From an uncultured Nitrososphaera sp. (GTDB taxonomy: Archaea > Thermoproteota > Nitrososphaeria > Nitrososphaerales > Nitrososphaeraceae): a DNA stretch of 21,992 bases. The notes beneath the pieces are model-generated. The model was not told the DNA's origin and did no database searches. It saw nothing but the letters and a program-made list of their open reading frames with translations. Each line of letters opens with the position of its first letter. Position 1 is the stretch's first letter. Positions 1 to 7,247 of this stretch are shown one piece after another. The position numbers were made by a program, and so were the translations under genes. Where the stretch lies: NCBI RefSeq assembly GCF_946478925.1, contig NZ_CAMLDP010000026.1:1-21992 (forward strand), in the 5' to 3' direction.

Positions 1-423
1 AAAAAGGAAGACGCACTTCTCCTCGGCGCAGACGAGGTGGTCGTTACGCGGGATGCCAGTCAGATGAAAAAGCACGTTGGCAGCTTCGACTTTATTCTTG
101 ACGCAGTCTCGGCCGAACACGACATCAATGCATACATACAACTTTTACGCCGTGACGGCAACATCACGCTTGTCGGCGCACCGCCAAAACCTCATGCCAT
201 CGCTGCTTTTGGTCTTATATTTGGACGTCGCAGCCTCTCTGGTTCACCAATCGGAGGCATTGCCGAAACGCAGGAGATGCTCGACTTTTGCGGCAAACAC
301 AACATCACTGCAGATGTTGAAGTCATCCCCATCCAGAAGGTCAATGAGGCTTACGACAGACTGGCCAAGGCGGATGTAAAGTATCGCTTCTCCATAGATA
401 TGGCTTCTCTTAAATCACGTTAA
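1..423 (+). CDS. Zinc-type alcohol dehydrogenase (MDR, YahK/CAD-like), C-terminal part
   Basis: The frame is open from the first base, so the gene begins outside the window and only the last 140 residues are seen. They contain the second half of a Rossmann fold (FDFILDAVSAEHDI, then RRDGNITLVGAP) and the characteristic end of the cinnamyl-alcohol-dehydrogenase/YahK branch of medium-chain dehydrogenases (NEAYDRLAKADVKYRFSIDM). Members of this branch are zinc enzymes that reduce aldehydes with NADPH in the cytoplasm. The zinc ligands and the GxGxxG motif lie upstream of the window and cannot be checked. The gene converges on the PAP2 gene. The family call is firm; the substrate is unknown. Confidence 0.9.
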   Translation, partial: KKEDALLLGADEVVVTRDASQMKKHVGSFDFILDAVSAEHDINAYIQLLRRDGNITLVGAPPKPHAIAAFGLIFGRRSLSGSPIGGIAETQEMLDFCGKHNITADVEVIPIQKVNEAYDRLAKADVKYRFSIDMASLKSR

Positions 424-444
424 CACAGCATTGAGGATCATTTG

Positions 445-461
445 ACTATCTGTTAGATAGT
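445..461. terminator. Short hairpin between convergent genes
   Basis: A perfect 7-bp inverted repeat (ACTATCT, GTT loop, AGATAGT) lies in the 64-bp gap between the convergent alcohol dehydrogenase and PAP2 genes. There is no long T tract. The position fits a termination or 3'-end stability role for the dehydrogenase transcript, but that is inference. Confidence 0.4.
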
Positions 462-487
462 GTGCTGGTGCAAACGAGGAGAATTTC

Positions 488-1177
488 TTATCTTTTGTTT
501 CTCTTCAGGACGTTTGCCACGGGCCGCATCATCGCAACTTCTATCCTTCCGGCCACACCTACAAAGATAAAGGCAACTCCGACTCCCAAGAGTATGCCGC
601 CAAGCACGTCCAGAGGATAGTGCCCGCCGACGTACACCCGGGACAAACATACTAGAGCAGCCTCTGCCGCCAACCCTAGCGATACCGCAGTTTTCCTGCC
701 AGAGTCCCTAAAGAGCGCCAGCGCGGTAGCGGCGCCGGCCGATACTATCACTGCATGGCCCGACGGGAACGAGAAATCCGGCTCTGCCGCAACAAGTAGG
801 TCGGATTGCGGGACCACAGGTCGCGGTCTTGCAACAATTTCCTTGGCAATGCTTCCAATCGGGATAAGAACCAGCAGTGCTATGGCCATCACGACGGCAG
901 TTTTTCTGCCGGTCCACCCGCCAAAGACAAAGATAAGGACGCCTGCCACAGTCCATACGGCCTCCCTCCCGTACTCTGTCAAGAGCATCATGAACCGGTC
1001 GAAAGGACCGGAGAGATGCGAGTTGTTGACTGCAAGAAATGCAGACGTATCGCCCTTGGCTATTCCTGAATTGCTGTCAGGATTTACTTTCGGCGAAACC
1101 AAGGTGGCCAAGACTAGGAATGACGCGATTAGCACCATCGAAATTGCAAGGTATTTTTTGCTGTTATTGTTATTCAA
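488..1177 (-). CDS. PAP2-family membrane phosphatase
   Basis: The protein has 229 residues and several hydrophobic segments. All three motifs of the PAP2/lipid-phosphatase superfamily are present in order: KX6RP (K112 to R119-P120), PSGH (138-141) and SRX5HX3D (S179-R180, H186, D190). The last two histidines are the catalytic pair. Members remove phosphate from lipid phosphates or polyprenyl pyrophosphates at the outer face of the membrane; in archaea undecaprenyl-type or isoprenoid pyrophosphatase roles are common guesses. The start is TTG at 1177; an internal ATG at 1138 is possible but would cut into the first membrane helix. A TATA-like stretch at about 1208-1220 (reverse strand) would give a short leader. 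The substrate cannot be told from sequence. Confidence 0.88.
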   Translation of the reverse strand: MNNNNSKKYLAISMVLIASFLVLATLVSPKVNPDSNSGIAKGDTSAFLAVNNSHLSGPFDRFMMLLTEYGREAVWTVAGVLIFVFGGWTGRKTAVVMAIALLVLIPIGSIAKEIVARPRPVVPQSDLLVAAEPDFSFPSGHAVIVSAGAATALALFRDSGRKTAVSLGLAAEAALVCLSRVYVGGHYPLDVLGGILLGVGVAFIFVGVAGRIEVAMMRPVANVLKRNKR

Positions 1178-1321
1178 GGAAATGTATGTTTGATAAAGAT
1201 CGAGTTGAGTTATAATAGTTAGCTCTGCTATATGTTGACGGTCTTTTTAGGATTCGCGCTCCGACAATTTTACAATTGTAAACTATTATTGCTATATGCG
1301 CATCATTCCCTAATAGGCCCA
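1178..1321. promoter_or_regulatory. Divergent promoter region, PAP2 and DUF4396 genes
   Basis: An AT-rich 144-bp divergent intergenic region. A TATA-like element near 1208-1220 can serve the leftward PAP2 gene, and GCTATATGCG at 1291-1300 lies about 27 bp before the ATG at 1322, the expected spacing for a leaderless archaeal transcript. These are pattern matches only. Confidence 0.45.
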
Positions 1322-1813
1322 ATGCAAGAACGTCATAACGCGCACGCACATGCGCATAATCACGGCGGCAGCCTGAGATGGGCAACTGCCAAGCACGCCC
1401 TCAGGTGCCTGATAGGATGCAACATAGGCGAAGGCATTGGAGCCGCAATCGGTTTTCTGCTCGGCTGGGACATGGCCTCCACTCTTGCCCTGGCAGTTGG
1501 GCTTGCGTTTACAGTCGGGTACGCCTTTACCATGATACCCATGTTAAGGACTATGCCGTGGAAACAGGCCGCAAAAGTCACGGTCATCGGTGACACTGCA
1601 AGCATCTCGGCGATGGAAGTCACCGAGAACCTGCTTGCCTTTGTGATACCGGGTTTCATGATGGCCTCGCTTGCCGACGCGGTATTCTGGCTTGGAATGG
1701 GGATAATACTGCCGGCGGGATTTGCAGTTTCATACCCTGCCATGTACTGGGCCATGAAGAGCGAACAGCAAAAGACGGCGGTGCACAAGCAGCAGCACTA
1801 CCACCATAACTGA
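1322..1813 (+). CDS. DUF4396-family membrane protein with His-rich ends
   Basis: The protein has 163 residues. An N-terminal histidine-rich stretch (HNAHAHAHNH) is followed by hydrophobic segments (about residues 28-75 and 105-145) typical of DUF4396 proteins (TAKHALRCLIGCNIGEGIG, then helices with GFMMASLADAVFW). The tail is again His-rich (HKQQHYHHN). An upstream ATG at 1232 in the same frame would add 30 residues, but the TATA-like element at 1291-1300 fits initiation at 1322 better. DUF4396 has no established function. Histidines at both ends suggest metal binding, which is inference. Its stop codon abuts the stop of the convergent downstream gene with no gap. Confidence 0.8.
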   Translation: MQERHNAHAHAHNHGGSLRWATAKHALRCLIGCNIGEGIGAAIGFLLGWDMASTLALAVGLAFTVGYAFTMIPMLRTMPWKQAAKVTVIGDTASISAMEVTENLLAFVIPGFMMASLADAVFWLGMGIILPAGFAVSYPAMYWAMKSEQQKTAVHKQQHYHHN

Positions 1814-2377
1814 CTACAGAACAGGCACCGCTTCCTCGCCTTTTTTTATCAGGTTGTAGTGGAGGTATATCCGCCTGTTCAGCCCCACAAGGAGTCCCGC
1901 TCCAAGCACCAGCATAAAGTCCGAGACAATGAACTCAAGGGCCGTCGCAGAGCCGGTTGCCTGCGCGCCTTCTGGGCTGTAGACAAAAAACATCGATGTC
2001 GAAGACCCTAGCAGGAGCATCGAGACAATGATGCGCACGGCCATTGCGCCCACGTACGTCATGTATATCGCCGTGCCACCCTTTGAATAAATGACTCCGT
2101 CGGCAGTCTTCCAGAACCTTAGCGCCTTGTCAGAGTAGCGGTTTGAGAAATACTCTGCAGCAAAAAAGGTCAGGACATAGGGCGTGGAGTAGATTATCGG
2201 AACGCCGCCTGCAAACGAATTGAGCACGAGATAGGAAGCAAACGCCACGTAAAAGATGCCAAGGCCGTACGTCTTTGCCCTGCTCACTTTGGAGCCGCGC
2301 ACTGCAGTCCTAGTCCGGACATAGCCTATGAGCCCCATCACCACTATCGCAAACACGACAGAGTAAACCTGCGGCAC
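1814..2377 (-). CDS. Multi-pass membrane protein of unknown function
   Basis: The protein has 187 residues with about five hydrophobic segments: around 5-18, 38-57, 62-74, 105-130 and 148-165. A basic stretch follows the first segment (RTRTAVRGSKVSR). I do not recognise a family with confidence; the layout is loosely like CcdC/DUF1453-type small membrane proteins, but no signature residues support that. The start is GTG at 2377, with a TATA-like GCATAAAAG (2399-2407, reverse strand) about 25 bp upstream, so the transcript is probably leaderless. It converges tail to tail, without a gap, on the DUF4396 gene. Confidence 0.7.
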   Translation of the reverse strand: MPQVYSVVFAIVVMGLIGYVRTRTAVRGSKVSRAKTYGLGIFYVAFASYLVLNSFAGGVPIIYSTPYVLTFFAAEYFSNRYSDKALRFWKTADGVIYSKGGTAIYMTYVGAMAVRIIVSMLLLGSSTSMFFVYSPEGAQATGSATALEFIVSDFMLVLGAGLLVGLNRRIYLHYNLIKKGEEAVPVL

Positions 2378-2583
2378 GCACAGGGTAGAGACTGATTACT
2401 TTTATGCCTTCAGCGAAAATGTCATAGAAAAAAATGCGTTATATTAGTCAGCAGCGCTTGATACAAGGCAGACGCAGACACGATTTTTTGCAAGCGTTGC
2501 AGTCAATTTCAGGCCAGAGCAAAGTCGTCTAAATAGGATTTGAGCATCGTTTATGGTAACTGTGCACAATATTAGCACTGTCA

Positions 2584-2688
2584 ATGTTTGAACAAATACT
2601 CTGGGTAGTGTTGGGGTTCGCGCCGACACTCGCCGCCTTACACGCGGCAGACAAGATAGCGAAGAAGCCGCTAGAGGTGGAAGCATAG
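2584..2688 (+). CDS. 34-residue membrane peptide, coupled to the next gene
   Basis: A short ORF starts with ATG at 2584 and ends in a TAG whose G is the first base of the GTG start of the next gene (TAGTG), a one-base overlap typical of translational coupling. The peptide has one hydrophobic stretch (ILWVVLGFAPTLAALHAA) followed by a charged tail (DKIAKKPLEVEA), so it would be a single-span membrane peptide. The GAGGTGG inside its 3' end can act as ribosome-binding site for the downstream gene. No family is recognised. The overlap and the amphipathic layout argue for a real gene; only conservation in relatives would prove it. Confidence 0.5.
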   Translation: MFEQILWVVLGFAPTLAALHAADKIAKKPLEVEA

Positions 2689-3227
2689 TGTCGTCGGGCA
2701 AGTATTTCAACAAGGGCGTCAAGGCTCTGGATTCACCGCACGTCGGCCATGTGGTCCGCGAGGCCGATGAGACGATAGTGGTTTTCGGCGAGGGCGGCGA
2801 CAGGTACGACATACCCAAGTCAGAGGTCAGGTTTGCAGCAGCAAACGTGCTGGTCGACCTTCCCTTCTCAGAGATAGCGAAAAAATACAAGGTCAGCAGA
2901 GACGCGCCTCTGCCGGCAAGCGCGGAGATCCACGAGGAAGCCGCCGGCGACGTCGACCTTGCGGCGTACGAGAAAAAGTACCCCAGATCGCTCTTTAACA
3001 AGGGAGTAAGGTCGCAGGACGAGGAACACGTCGGCCACGTCATGAAAGAGACAAGCGAGACGATAATAGTCTGGGGCCACCGTGACTGGCGCTTTGACAT
3101 ACCCAAGTCGAGGATAGTCGCAGTGGGAAGAAACGTCATCGTCGGCCTCGACTACAAGGATGTCTTTCAGTACAAGGTAGACAGAGACGCGCCGGTTCCG
3201 GCAGAAGAAGAAGCAGCAGAAGAGTAG
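2688..3227 (+). CDS. Internally duplicated protein, two PRC-barrel-like repeats
   Basis: The protein has 179 residues and is built from two copies of a roughly 70-residue module (about 6-76 and 102-170). Both carry the same ordered blocks: FNKGV, HVGHV, an ETI-V strand, DIPKS and YKV-RDAP. Short beta-strands with alternating hydrophobics resemble PRC-barrel/DUF2171-type domains, but that resemblance is inferred, not tested. The linker and tail are acidic (EIHEEAAGD, EEEAAEE). There is no signal peptide or membrane segment, so it is probably cytoplasmic, perhaps held at the membrane by the coupled peptide upstream. The start is GTG at 2688, with GAGGTGG a few bases upstream. It converges on the antiporter gene with a two-base gap. 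Confidence 0.8.
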   Translation: MSSGKYFNKGVKALDSPHVGHVVREADETIVVFGEGGDRYDIPKSEVRFAAANVLVDLPFSEIAKKYKVSRDAPLPASAEIHEEAAGDVDLAAYEKKYPRSLFNKGVRSQDEEHVGHVMKETSETIIVWGHRDWRFDIPKSRIVAVGRNVIVGLDYKDVFQYKVDRDAPVPAEEEAAEE

Positions 3228-3229
3228 GC

Positions 3230-4486
3230 TCACTCTGCCTTTTGTTCTGCCGCCGGAACCGCCGGCTCGGGCGGGTCCTTTCTGTACGCCGACTTTAGCC
3301 ATACCGGCGTGATTATCGTAGTAGCCGCGACCATGATGATTATGGCAGTATAGATGTTGCCTGTGAGCGCGCCTGAAGACACACCGACTCCTGCAACGAT
3401 GAGCCCGACTTCTCCCCGCGATATCATGCCTATCCCCACCTTCATCGACTTGTTGCGGCTCTTCAGGAACAGCAATGCAGGCAGGCCGCATCCGGCCATC
3501 TTTGACACTATCGCCACCGCTATCATGGCACCTGCGATGAGCATCACCTCTGCGTTGACGCCCCGCAGGTCTACTTGAGCGCCAATTATCGCAAAAAAGA
3601 GGGGTGCAAATATTATCTGCAGTTTGTCGACATACTCTTCGATCCTGTGGATAACCCGCGTGCTTGCGATTGCCATGCCCACGGCAAAAGCGCCCACGAT
3701 GGGCGACAGGCCCACGAACGCGGCTATGCCGGCGGCCGCAAAGAACGCGGCAGTGGCGATGCCTTCAATGCTTCCCCTAGACTTCCACAGCCTTTCGACG
3801 TGTAGTAGCCGCGGTATGAGAAATATCGCGCCCACAAGAAGGGCGGCAAATATTCCAAGGATCTTTAGTATCAGAAACACGATTTCCGTTATGTCTGGCG
3901 CAGTGTTGCCCGTCTGCACCATCGTAGTCACTACGGAAAGCACGGCTATGGCAAGTATGTCGTCGACTATGGCCGCACCAAGTATCAGCCGGGCCTCTTT
4001 TGTCCGCATACGACCTAGCTCCGTCAGCACCTGCACCGAAATTGCGATGCTAGTGGCGGTGAGCGCAGTGGCGATGAGCATCGATTCTAGCGCGGCGAGG
4101 CCAAACTGCAAAAACACAAAGTAGCCTAGAAAGAAGGGCACCACGACTCCTATCGCGCCAACGGTGAACGCGGACGCGCCTCCCCTCAGGAATTCCCTCG
4201 GCGTTATTTCCAAGCCTGCGATGAACAATATGACCACCGCAGACATCTCGCCAATAGTCCTGACGGTCTCGTCAAGGTCCACGATGGGCCTGTCCTGAAA
4301 CATGACAAGGCCGCCGAGCGCAAACGGCCCCACTATGATGCCTGCCACGAGCTCTCCGAGCACGACTGGCAGCTTTATCCGAGCAAACAGCTCGGCAAAT
4401 ATCTTGGCGGCAAAGAGCAGTATGCCAAGAGAGATCATGACGTGCAAAAACGCGGCCTCGACTGCCAAGGAAAATAATAACCGCAA
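3230..4486 (-). CDS. CPA2-family Na+/H+ antiporter (NapA/KefB-like)
   Basis: The protein has 418 residues and about 12 membrane segments. It begins like other CPA2 exchangers (KLPVVLGELVAGIIVGPFALG at about 38-58). It has the TATSIAIS stretch of the discontinuous helix at about 143-150 and a paired aspartate, VDD (D175-D176), in the core helix. A double aspartate is typical of electrogenic Na+/H+ exchangers, so proton-driven sodium export at the cytoplasmic membrane is the likely role. There is no C-terminal TrkA-N domain, unlike KefB/KefC. The first codon is TTG at 4486; TTG at 4468 and ATG at 4438 are in-frame alternatives and the true start is unclear. It is transcribed leftward. Confidence 0.9.
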   Translation of the reverse strand: MRLLFSLAVEAAFLHVMISLGILLFAAKIFAELFARIKLPVVLGELVAGIIVGPFALGGLVMFQDRPIVDLDETVRTIGEMSAVVILFIAGLEITPREFLRGGASAFTVGAIGVVVPFFLGYFVFLQFGLAALESMLIATALTATSIAISVQVLTELGRMRTKEARLILGAAIVDDILAIAVLSVVTTMVQTGNTAPDITEIVFLILKILGIFAALLVGAIFLIPRLLHVERLWKSRGSIEGIATAAFFAAAGIAAFVGLSPIVGAFAVGMAIASTRVIHRIEEYVDKLQIIFAPLFFAIIGAQVDLRGVNAEVMLIAGAMIAVAIVSKMAGCGLPALLFLKSRNKSMKVGIGMISRGEVGLIVAGVGVSSGALTGNIYTAIIIMVAATTIITPVWLKSAYRKDPPEPAVPAAEQKAE

Positions 4487-4512
4487 TAAAGTAACGACGG
4501 CGTCTTAAAAGA

Positions 4513-4875
4513 CTAGCTTCTCTTGGCCTGCTCCGACTTGAGCGTCTCAGTCAGCTGGAAAAATATTGGGTTTGCGCTCACGTCTACAAGGTTGAGCGTG
4601 CCGTTTTCCTTCACCACCTGCCGCTCGAACTTGTCCTTTCTCGCAAACACCACCGACGAATAATGTATTGTCCCTTTCAGTTTTTCCTGAACCACGCTTT
4701 CGGTATCAGGGAACGTCGCGTGCTGGAACACGAGGCCGTTGCACCAGTTCATCGACGCGATGCCGCCTCCTGCAGCGCGCGACTGCGAGAGCACGATGCG
4801 CACGAGATCCTCAAAGCCGTACTCTATCACTTCGTGCACTACCAGCTTTTTCCACGGCTCGATAGAGATTTCCAA
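4513..4875 (-). CDS. Conserved-looking protein of unknown function
   Basis: A 120-residue soluble protein with no membrane segments and no motif I recognise. It looks like an alpha/beta fold: WKKLVVHEVIEYGFEDLVRI, then a glycine-rich turn (AAGGG), a strand (GLVFQHATF), and a late strand (GTIHYSSVVFAR). The start is TTG at 4875; a TATA-like GTTATTACTC (about 4898-4907, reverse strand) sits about 27 bp upstream, matching a leaderless transcript and supporting the start. It lies 26 bp upstream of the antiporter in the same direction, so the two may be co-transcribed. Codon use resembles its neighbours. Function unknown. Confidence 0.65.
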   Translation of the reverse strand: MEISIEPWKKLVVHEVIEYGFEDLVRIVLSQSRAAGGGIASMNWCNGLVFQHATFPDTESVVQEKLKGTIHYSSVVFARKDKFERQVVKENGTLNLVDVSANPIFFQLTETLKSEQAKRS

Positions 4876-5047
4876 GCCGGATGCAGTCTGCGGGCTAGAG
4901 TAATAACCCTAACTAATGCTGTACAGAGCATGTCAGAATATCACGGCGGCGACTGCGACCGGGCCGGGTCGGCCGGTCAAGCAACCACAGCTAGCTTTAT
5001 TTCCAACATCCATCTTCTTCCCACGTACATACATACACAAACATACG

Positions 5048-5116
5048 CAGGCTATGGCATTAGCCTTGGCGCAAGCCTGAACCGCCCTTTTCCAGAGGTG
5101 CTGATAATGCCTACCA
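5048..5116 (+). promoter_or_regulatory. Fluoride riboswitch (crcB motif)
   Basis: The sequence matches the fluoride-sensing crcB RNA. P1 is AGGCU/AGCCU (5049-5053 with 5062-5066). Its loop AUGGCAUU carries GGCAUU, which pairs perfectly with AAUGCC at 5106-5111 to form the known pseudoknot. The hallmark 3' block GCUGAUAAUGCCUACC (5100-5115) is present, as is the AACCGC joining block (5080-5085). A GGC-GCAA-GCC mini-hairpin (5068-5077) lies between P1 and the AACC block. The RNA ends 43 bases before the start of crcB, the fluoride exporter this RNA class normally controls. A TATA-like AGCTTTATTT (about 4991-5000) would place the transcript start just upstream. The class is known from archaea as well as bacteria. 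Confidence 0.93.
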
Positions 5117-5129
5117 GAAAACAGAGGAC

Positions 5130-5162
5130 ATGAAGAAAATGGTGGGCACAAGAGAAAAATGA
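5130..5162 (+). CDS. Possible 10-codon leader ORF before crcB
   Basis: ATG at 5130 opens a 10-codon frame (MKKMVGTREK) whose TGA overlaps the crcB start codon as ATGA. It lies between the riboswitch and crcB, where the expression platform must act. It could couple crcB translation to an upstream start, or be chance. An alternative is that the GGTGGG at 5141-5146 simply serves as ribosome-binding site for crcB. Confidence 0.25.
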   Translation: MKKMVGTREK

Positions 5163-5539
5163 AAGGAATAGAATTTGCGCTGCTTGCGGCAGGTGCGGTC
5201 GCTGGCGCGTTTCTGCGCTACAAGATGGCCGAGTCGCCGGTTGTGCTAGGCACGCTACCAGTAAACGTGCTGATAATCAACATTGCAGGCAGTTTCATCC
5301 TGGGCGTGTTTTCGATACTTGCCGCGGTATGGAACCTGGACTCTCGCTACTCATTGCTGGTGGCAATCGGCTTTTGCGGCTCACTCACCACCATGTCATC
5401 GTTTGCGCTAGAGACGAACAACCTTCTTGAGAACAGGCAGCTTGGCCTAGTTGCGCTTAACATAGCAGCCAACGTCGGCCTGTCGATAGGCGCGGTGATT
5501 GGCGGAAGGGCGATTGCAAGCGTGCTCTTGAAAGGATAA
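5159..5539 (+). CDS. crcB: Fluoride ion channel CrcB/Fluc
   Basis: The protein has 126 residues and four membrane helices, the usual size for a Fluc channel, which works as an antiparallel dimer and lets fluoride leave the cell. Family signatures are present: GAFLRY near residue 20, NIAGSFILGVFS near 42-53, and GFCGSLTTMSSFALE (about 78-92) with the conserved glycine-rich turn and TT/S residues of the third helix. The start is ATG at 5159, overlapping the stop of a tiny leader frame. The fluoride riboswitch immediately upstream makes the assignment strong and points to induction by fluoride. Confidence 0.95.
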   Translation: MKGIEFALLAAGAVAGAFLRYKMAESPVVLGTLPVNVLIINIAGSFILGVFSILAAVWNLDSRYSLLVAIGFCGSLTTMSSFALETNNLLENRQLGLVALNIAANVGLSIGAVIGGRAIASVLLKG

Positions 5540-5579
5540 AATGATTATGACAACTATGGCTATCCTGCGCACATATCGA

Positions 5580-5593
5580 CGCACTGCGGTGCG
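5580..5593 (+). terminator. Hairpin after crcB
   Basis: CGCAC-TGCG-GTGCG forms a tight hairpin about 40 bases after the crcB stop. A larger competing pairing of GCGCAC (5567-5572) with GTGCGC (5589-5594) is also possible. There is no T tract, so a role in 3'-end formation is only suggested. Confidence 0.35.
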
Positions 5594-5648
5594 CGCACAC
5601 ACACGCTAAGTATAATAGGCTACTTTAAGCATCAACCATAACCACTTT

Positions 5649-6512
5649 TTGGACAAGTCTACGGTTTTCAACGAGGCAAGGAAGGCGGCGTGGGTCTCCA
5701 TATGGACGCTGATAGCAATAGGCGTCGCCGAGGTCATGCTCTCGTTTTTCACAAGCAGCCTCACACTCTTTGCAGACGGCCTCGACTCGCTTGCTGACGC
5801 GCTAGTCTCGTTTGTCGTGTGGTTTGGCATACGGATGATCCACAAGCCAAAGAGCAGGCTGTTCCCCTTTGGATACACCAAGATAGAGAGTTTTGCAGCG
5901 TTCGTCGCCGCGGTCATCATCCTGTTCCTCGGCGGCTTTATCGTTTACAACGCGTACCAGCATTTCCTCCACCCCGAGCCGGTCGGCAACTATCCTGTCA
6001 CGATGGCGGCCCTTGCAGGCGCCGGCGCGGTTTCGCTGCACCGTGCGTTCAAGGTGAGGAGCGTCGCCAAAAAGTACGACCTCATATCGCTCAACCTCGA
6101 CGCCAAGAACTCGATAAAGGACGGCACCGCGTCGTTCGTGGGTCTTGCAAGCGTCGTTGCGGCATTCTTTGGCATCCCCTACATGGACGCAATAGGCAGC
6201 ATCATGATAGCAGGGTACATCTTTTACATGGCGTTTACCGCGCTGAAAGAGTCGGCGCTCGTGCTTGTCGACGCGGTAAAGAACCCAGAGATGCAAGCCG
6301 AGATGATTCTCCACATCGAGAAAAAGTTCAACGTGAGGGTTGAAAAGATACTGCTCCGGCCGGCAGGGCAGGAATTCTATGCGCAGGTGCACGTGGAGCT
6401 TGACAGGAACATGAGCCTCGACAAGGCAAACGAGCTGATGTCCAAGATACGGGCGTCTGTCATGTCAGAGTTTGACACGGAAGACACGGTGATAATACCA
6501 AAGCCGGTCTAG
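5649..6512 (+). CDS. Cation diffusion facilitator (CDF) metal transporter
   Basis: The protein has 287 residues and six predicted helices, followed by a cytoplasmic ferredoxin-like C-terminal domain (about 215-285, EKKFNVRVEKILLRPA then YAQVHVELDRNMSLDKANEL). Family landmarks are FADGLDSLADALVSF in helix 2, with the metal pair D46/D50, and PFGYTKIESFAAF after it. In helix 5 the usual HxxxD reads N154-SIK-D158. CDF proteins export divalent metals such as Zn, Fe, Mn or Co in exchange for protons. The start is TTG at 5649; AAGTATAATA at about 5609-5618 lies 30 bp upstream, fitting a leaderless message. The metal specificity is not clear. Confidence 0.9.
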   Translation: MDKSTVFNEARKAAWVSIWTLIAIGVAEVMLSFFTSSLTLFADGLDSLADALVSFVVWFGIRMIHKPKSRLFPFGYTKIESFAAFVAAVIILFLGGFIVYNAYQHFLHPEPVGNYPVTMAALAGAGAVSLHRAFKVRSVAKKYDLISLNLDAKNSIKDGTASFVGLASVVAAFFGIPYMDAIGSIMIAGYIFYMAFTALKESALVLVDAVKNPEMQAEMILHIEKKFNVRVEKILLRPAGQEFYAQVHVELDRNMSLDKANELMSKIRASVMSEFDTEDTVIIPKPV

Positions 6513-6652
6513 GACGTGGATCGGTATATTATAGAAATTATATTAAATCAATAGTAATTATAGATATAAAGCTGTCATGATGAGAAATAGCATAATTGTT
6601 ATAATAAATATAAAGAGAAAGCAGAAATATTAAAGTCACGAATAAAGGGCAT

Positions 6653-7246
6653 ATGTTGCCGCAGTCATCGTTCAGAAGAGAGGCGTTGCGGAGTGGCGCC
6701 AAGTACGGCGCGATTGCAGGGCTGATAGCGACGTGGTCAATATCGACGGCGATAGCGGCGTCGGAACTGGAGCTCGGTCTTCCCATAGGGACGTTCTACG
6801 CGGTGATGGGTATGAGCCTTGGCGCCGGCGGCTTTGGCCCTGCCGCGTACGTTGGCTTTGGCTTGCACCTACTGACCGGGACCCTGCTTGGCGCAGTCAT
6901 AGGGTTTGCGATGTCCCGGTTTGCCATCATGAAATTCTTAAACCCGTACAGGGCGGTCGCCGCAGGCATTGGAGCAGGAGTCGCGGTGTGGCTTGTCCTG
7001 TTCCTCCCGGTGACTGAGCTCTTGGTGCAGCCCTCGATGGCAAGGATAAGCCACCTGCTTGCGCAGAGCATGCCGCTGCAGAGTGCGGCGCTTGGCAACG
7101 CAGACCAGTTCGTATGGGGAATTGCGCTCAGTGCAATCGTGTTCCACCTAGTATGGGGCGCCATATTTGGCTACATGACAAGCGCGTTTCTGCGCATCAA
7201 GGCGTTTCGCGCGGCGCATCCTGGTGAAGGAGGGATGATGCACTAA
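6653..7246 (+). CDS. Four-helix membrane protein, first of two tandem paralogues
   Basis: The protein has 197 residues with about four membrane segments (around 18-36, 42-62, 68-87, 98-125) and a late one near 150-175. It shares with the next gene the blocks GLP-GTFY, a GL-LHLL-G stretch, and LFLPVT after an AAG-GAGVAVW-like helix, so the two come from a gene duplication. No family is recognised. The start is ATG at 6653; AAATATTAAAG at 6626-6636 is a good TATA element about 25 bp upstream. It is separated by one base from its paralogue, so the two form an operon and may act as a heteromeric membrane complex (inference). Confidence 0.75.
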   Translation: MLPQSSFRREALRSGAKYGAIAGLIATWSISTAIAASELELGLPIGTFYAVMGMSLGAGGFGPAAYVGFGLHLLTGTLLGAVIGFAMSRFAIMKFLNPYRAVAAGIGAGVAVWLVLFLPVTELLVQPSMARISHLLAQSMPLQSAALGNADQFVWGIALSAIVFHLVWGAIFGYMTSAFLRIKAFRAAHPGEGGMMH

Positions 7247-7247
7247 A

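Noticed and set aside
2455..2496. CGCTTG/CAAGCG inverted repeat upstream of the small membrane peptide
   Set aside because: Only 6 bp with a 30-base loop and no other support; easily chance.
2444..3139. Long leftward frame of 231 codons opposite the duplicated protein
   Set aside because: It is antisense to a gene with clear internal repeats and a good ribosome-binding site; the antisense frame shows no domain and is Ser/Thr-rich, as antisense frames often are.
4663..5133. Rightward 156-codon frame covering the 120-residue gene and the riboswitch
   Set aside because: It runs antisense through a likely gene and then through the fluoride riboswitch, which explains the sequence better.
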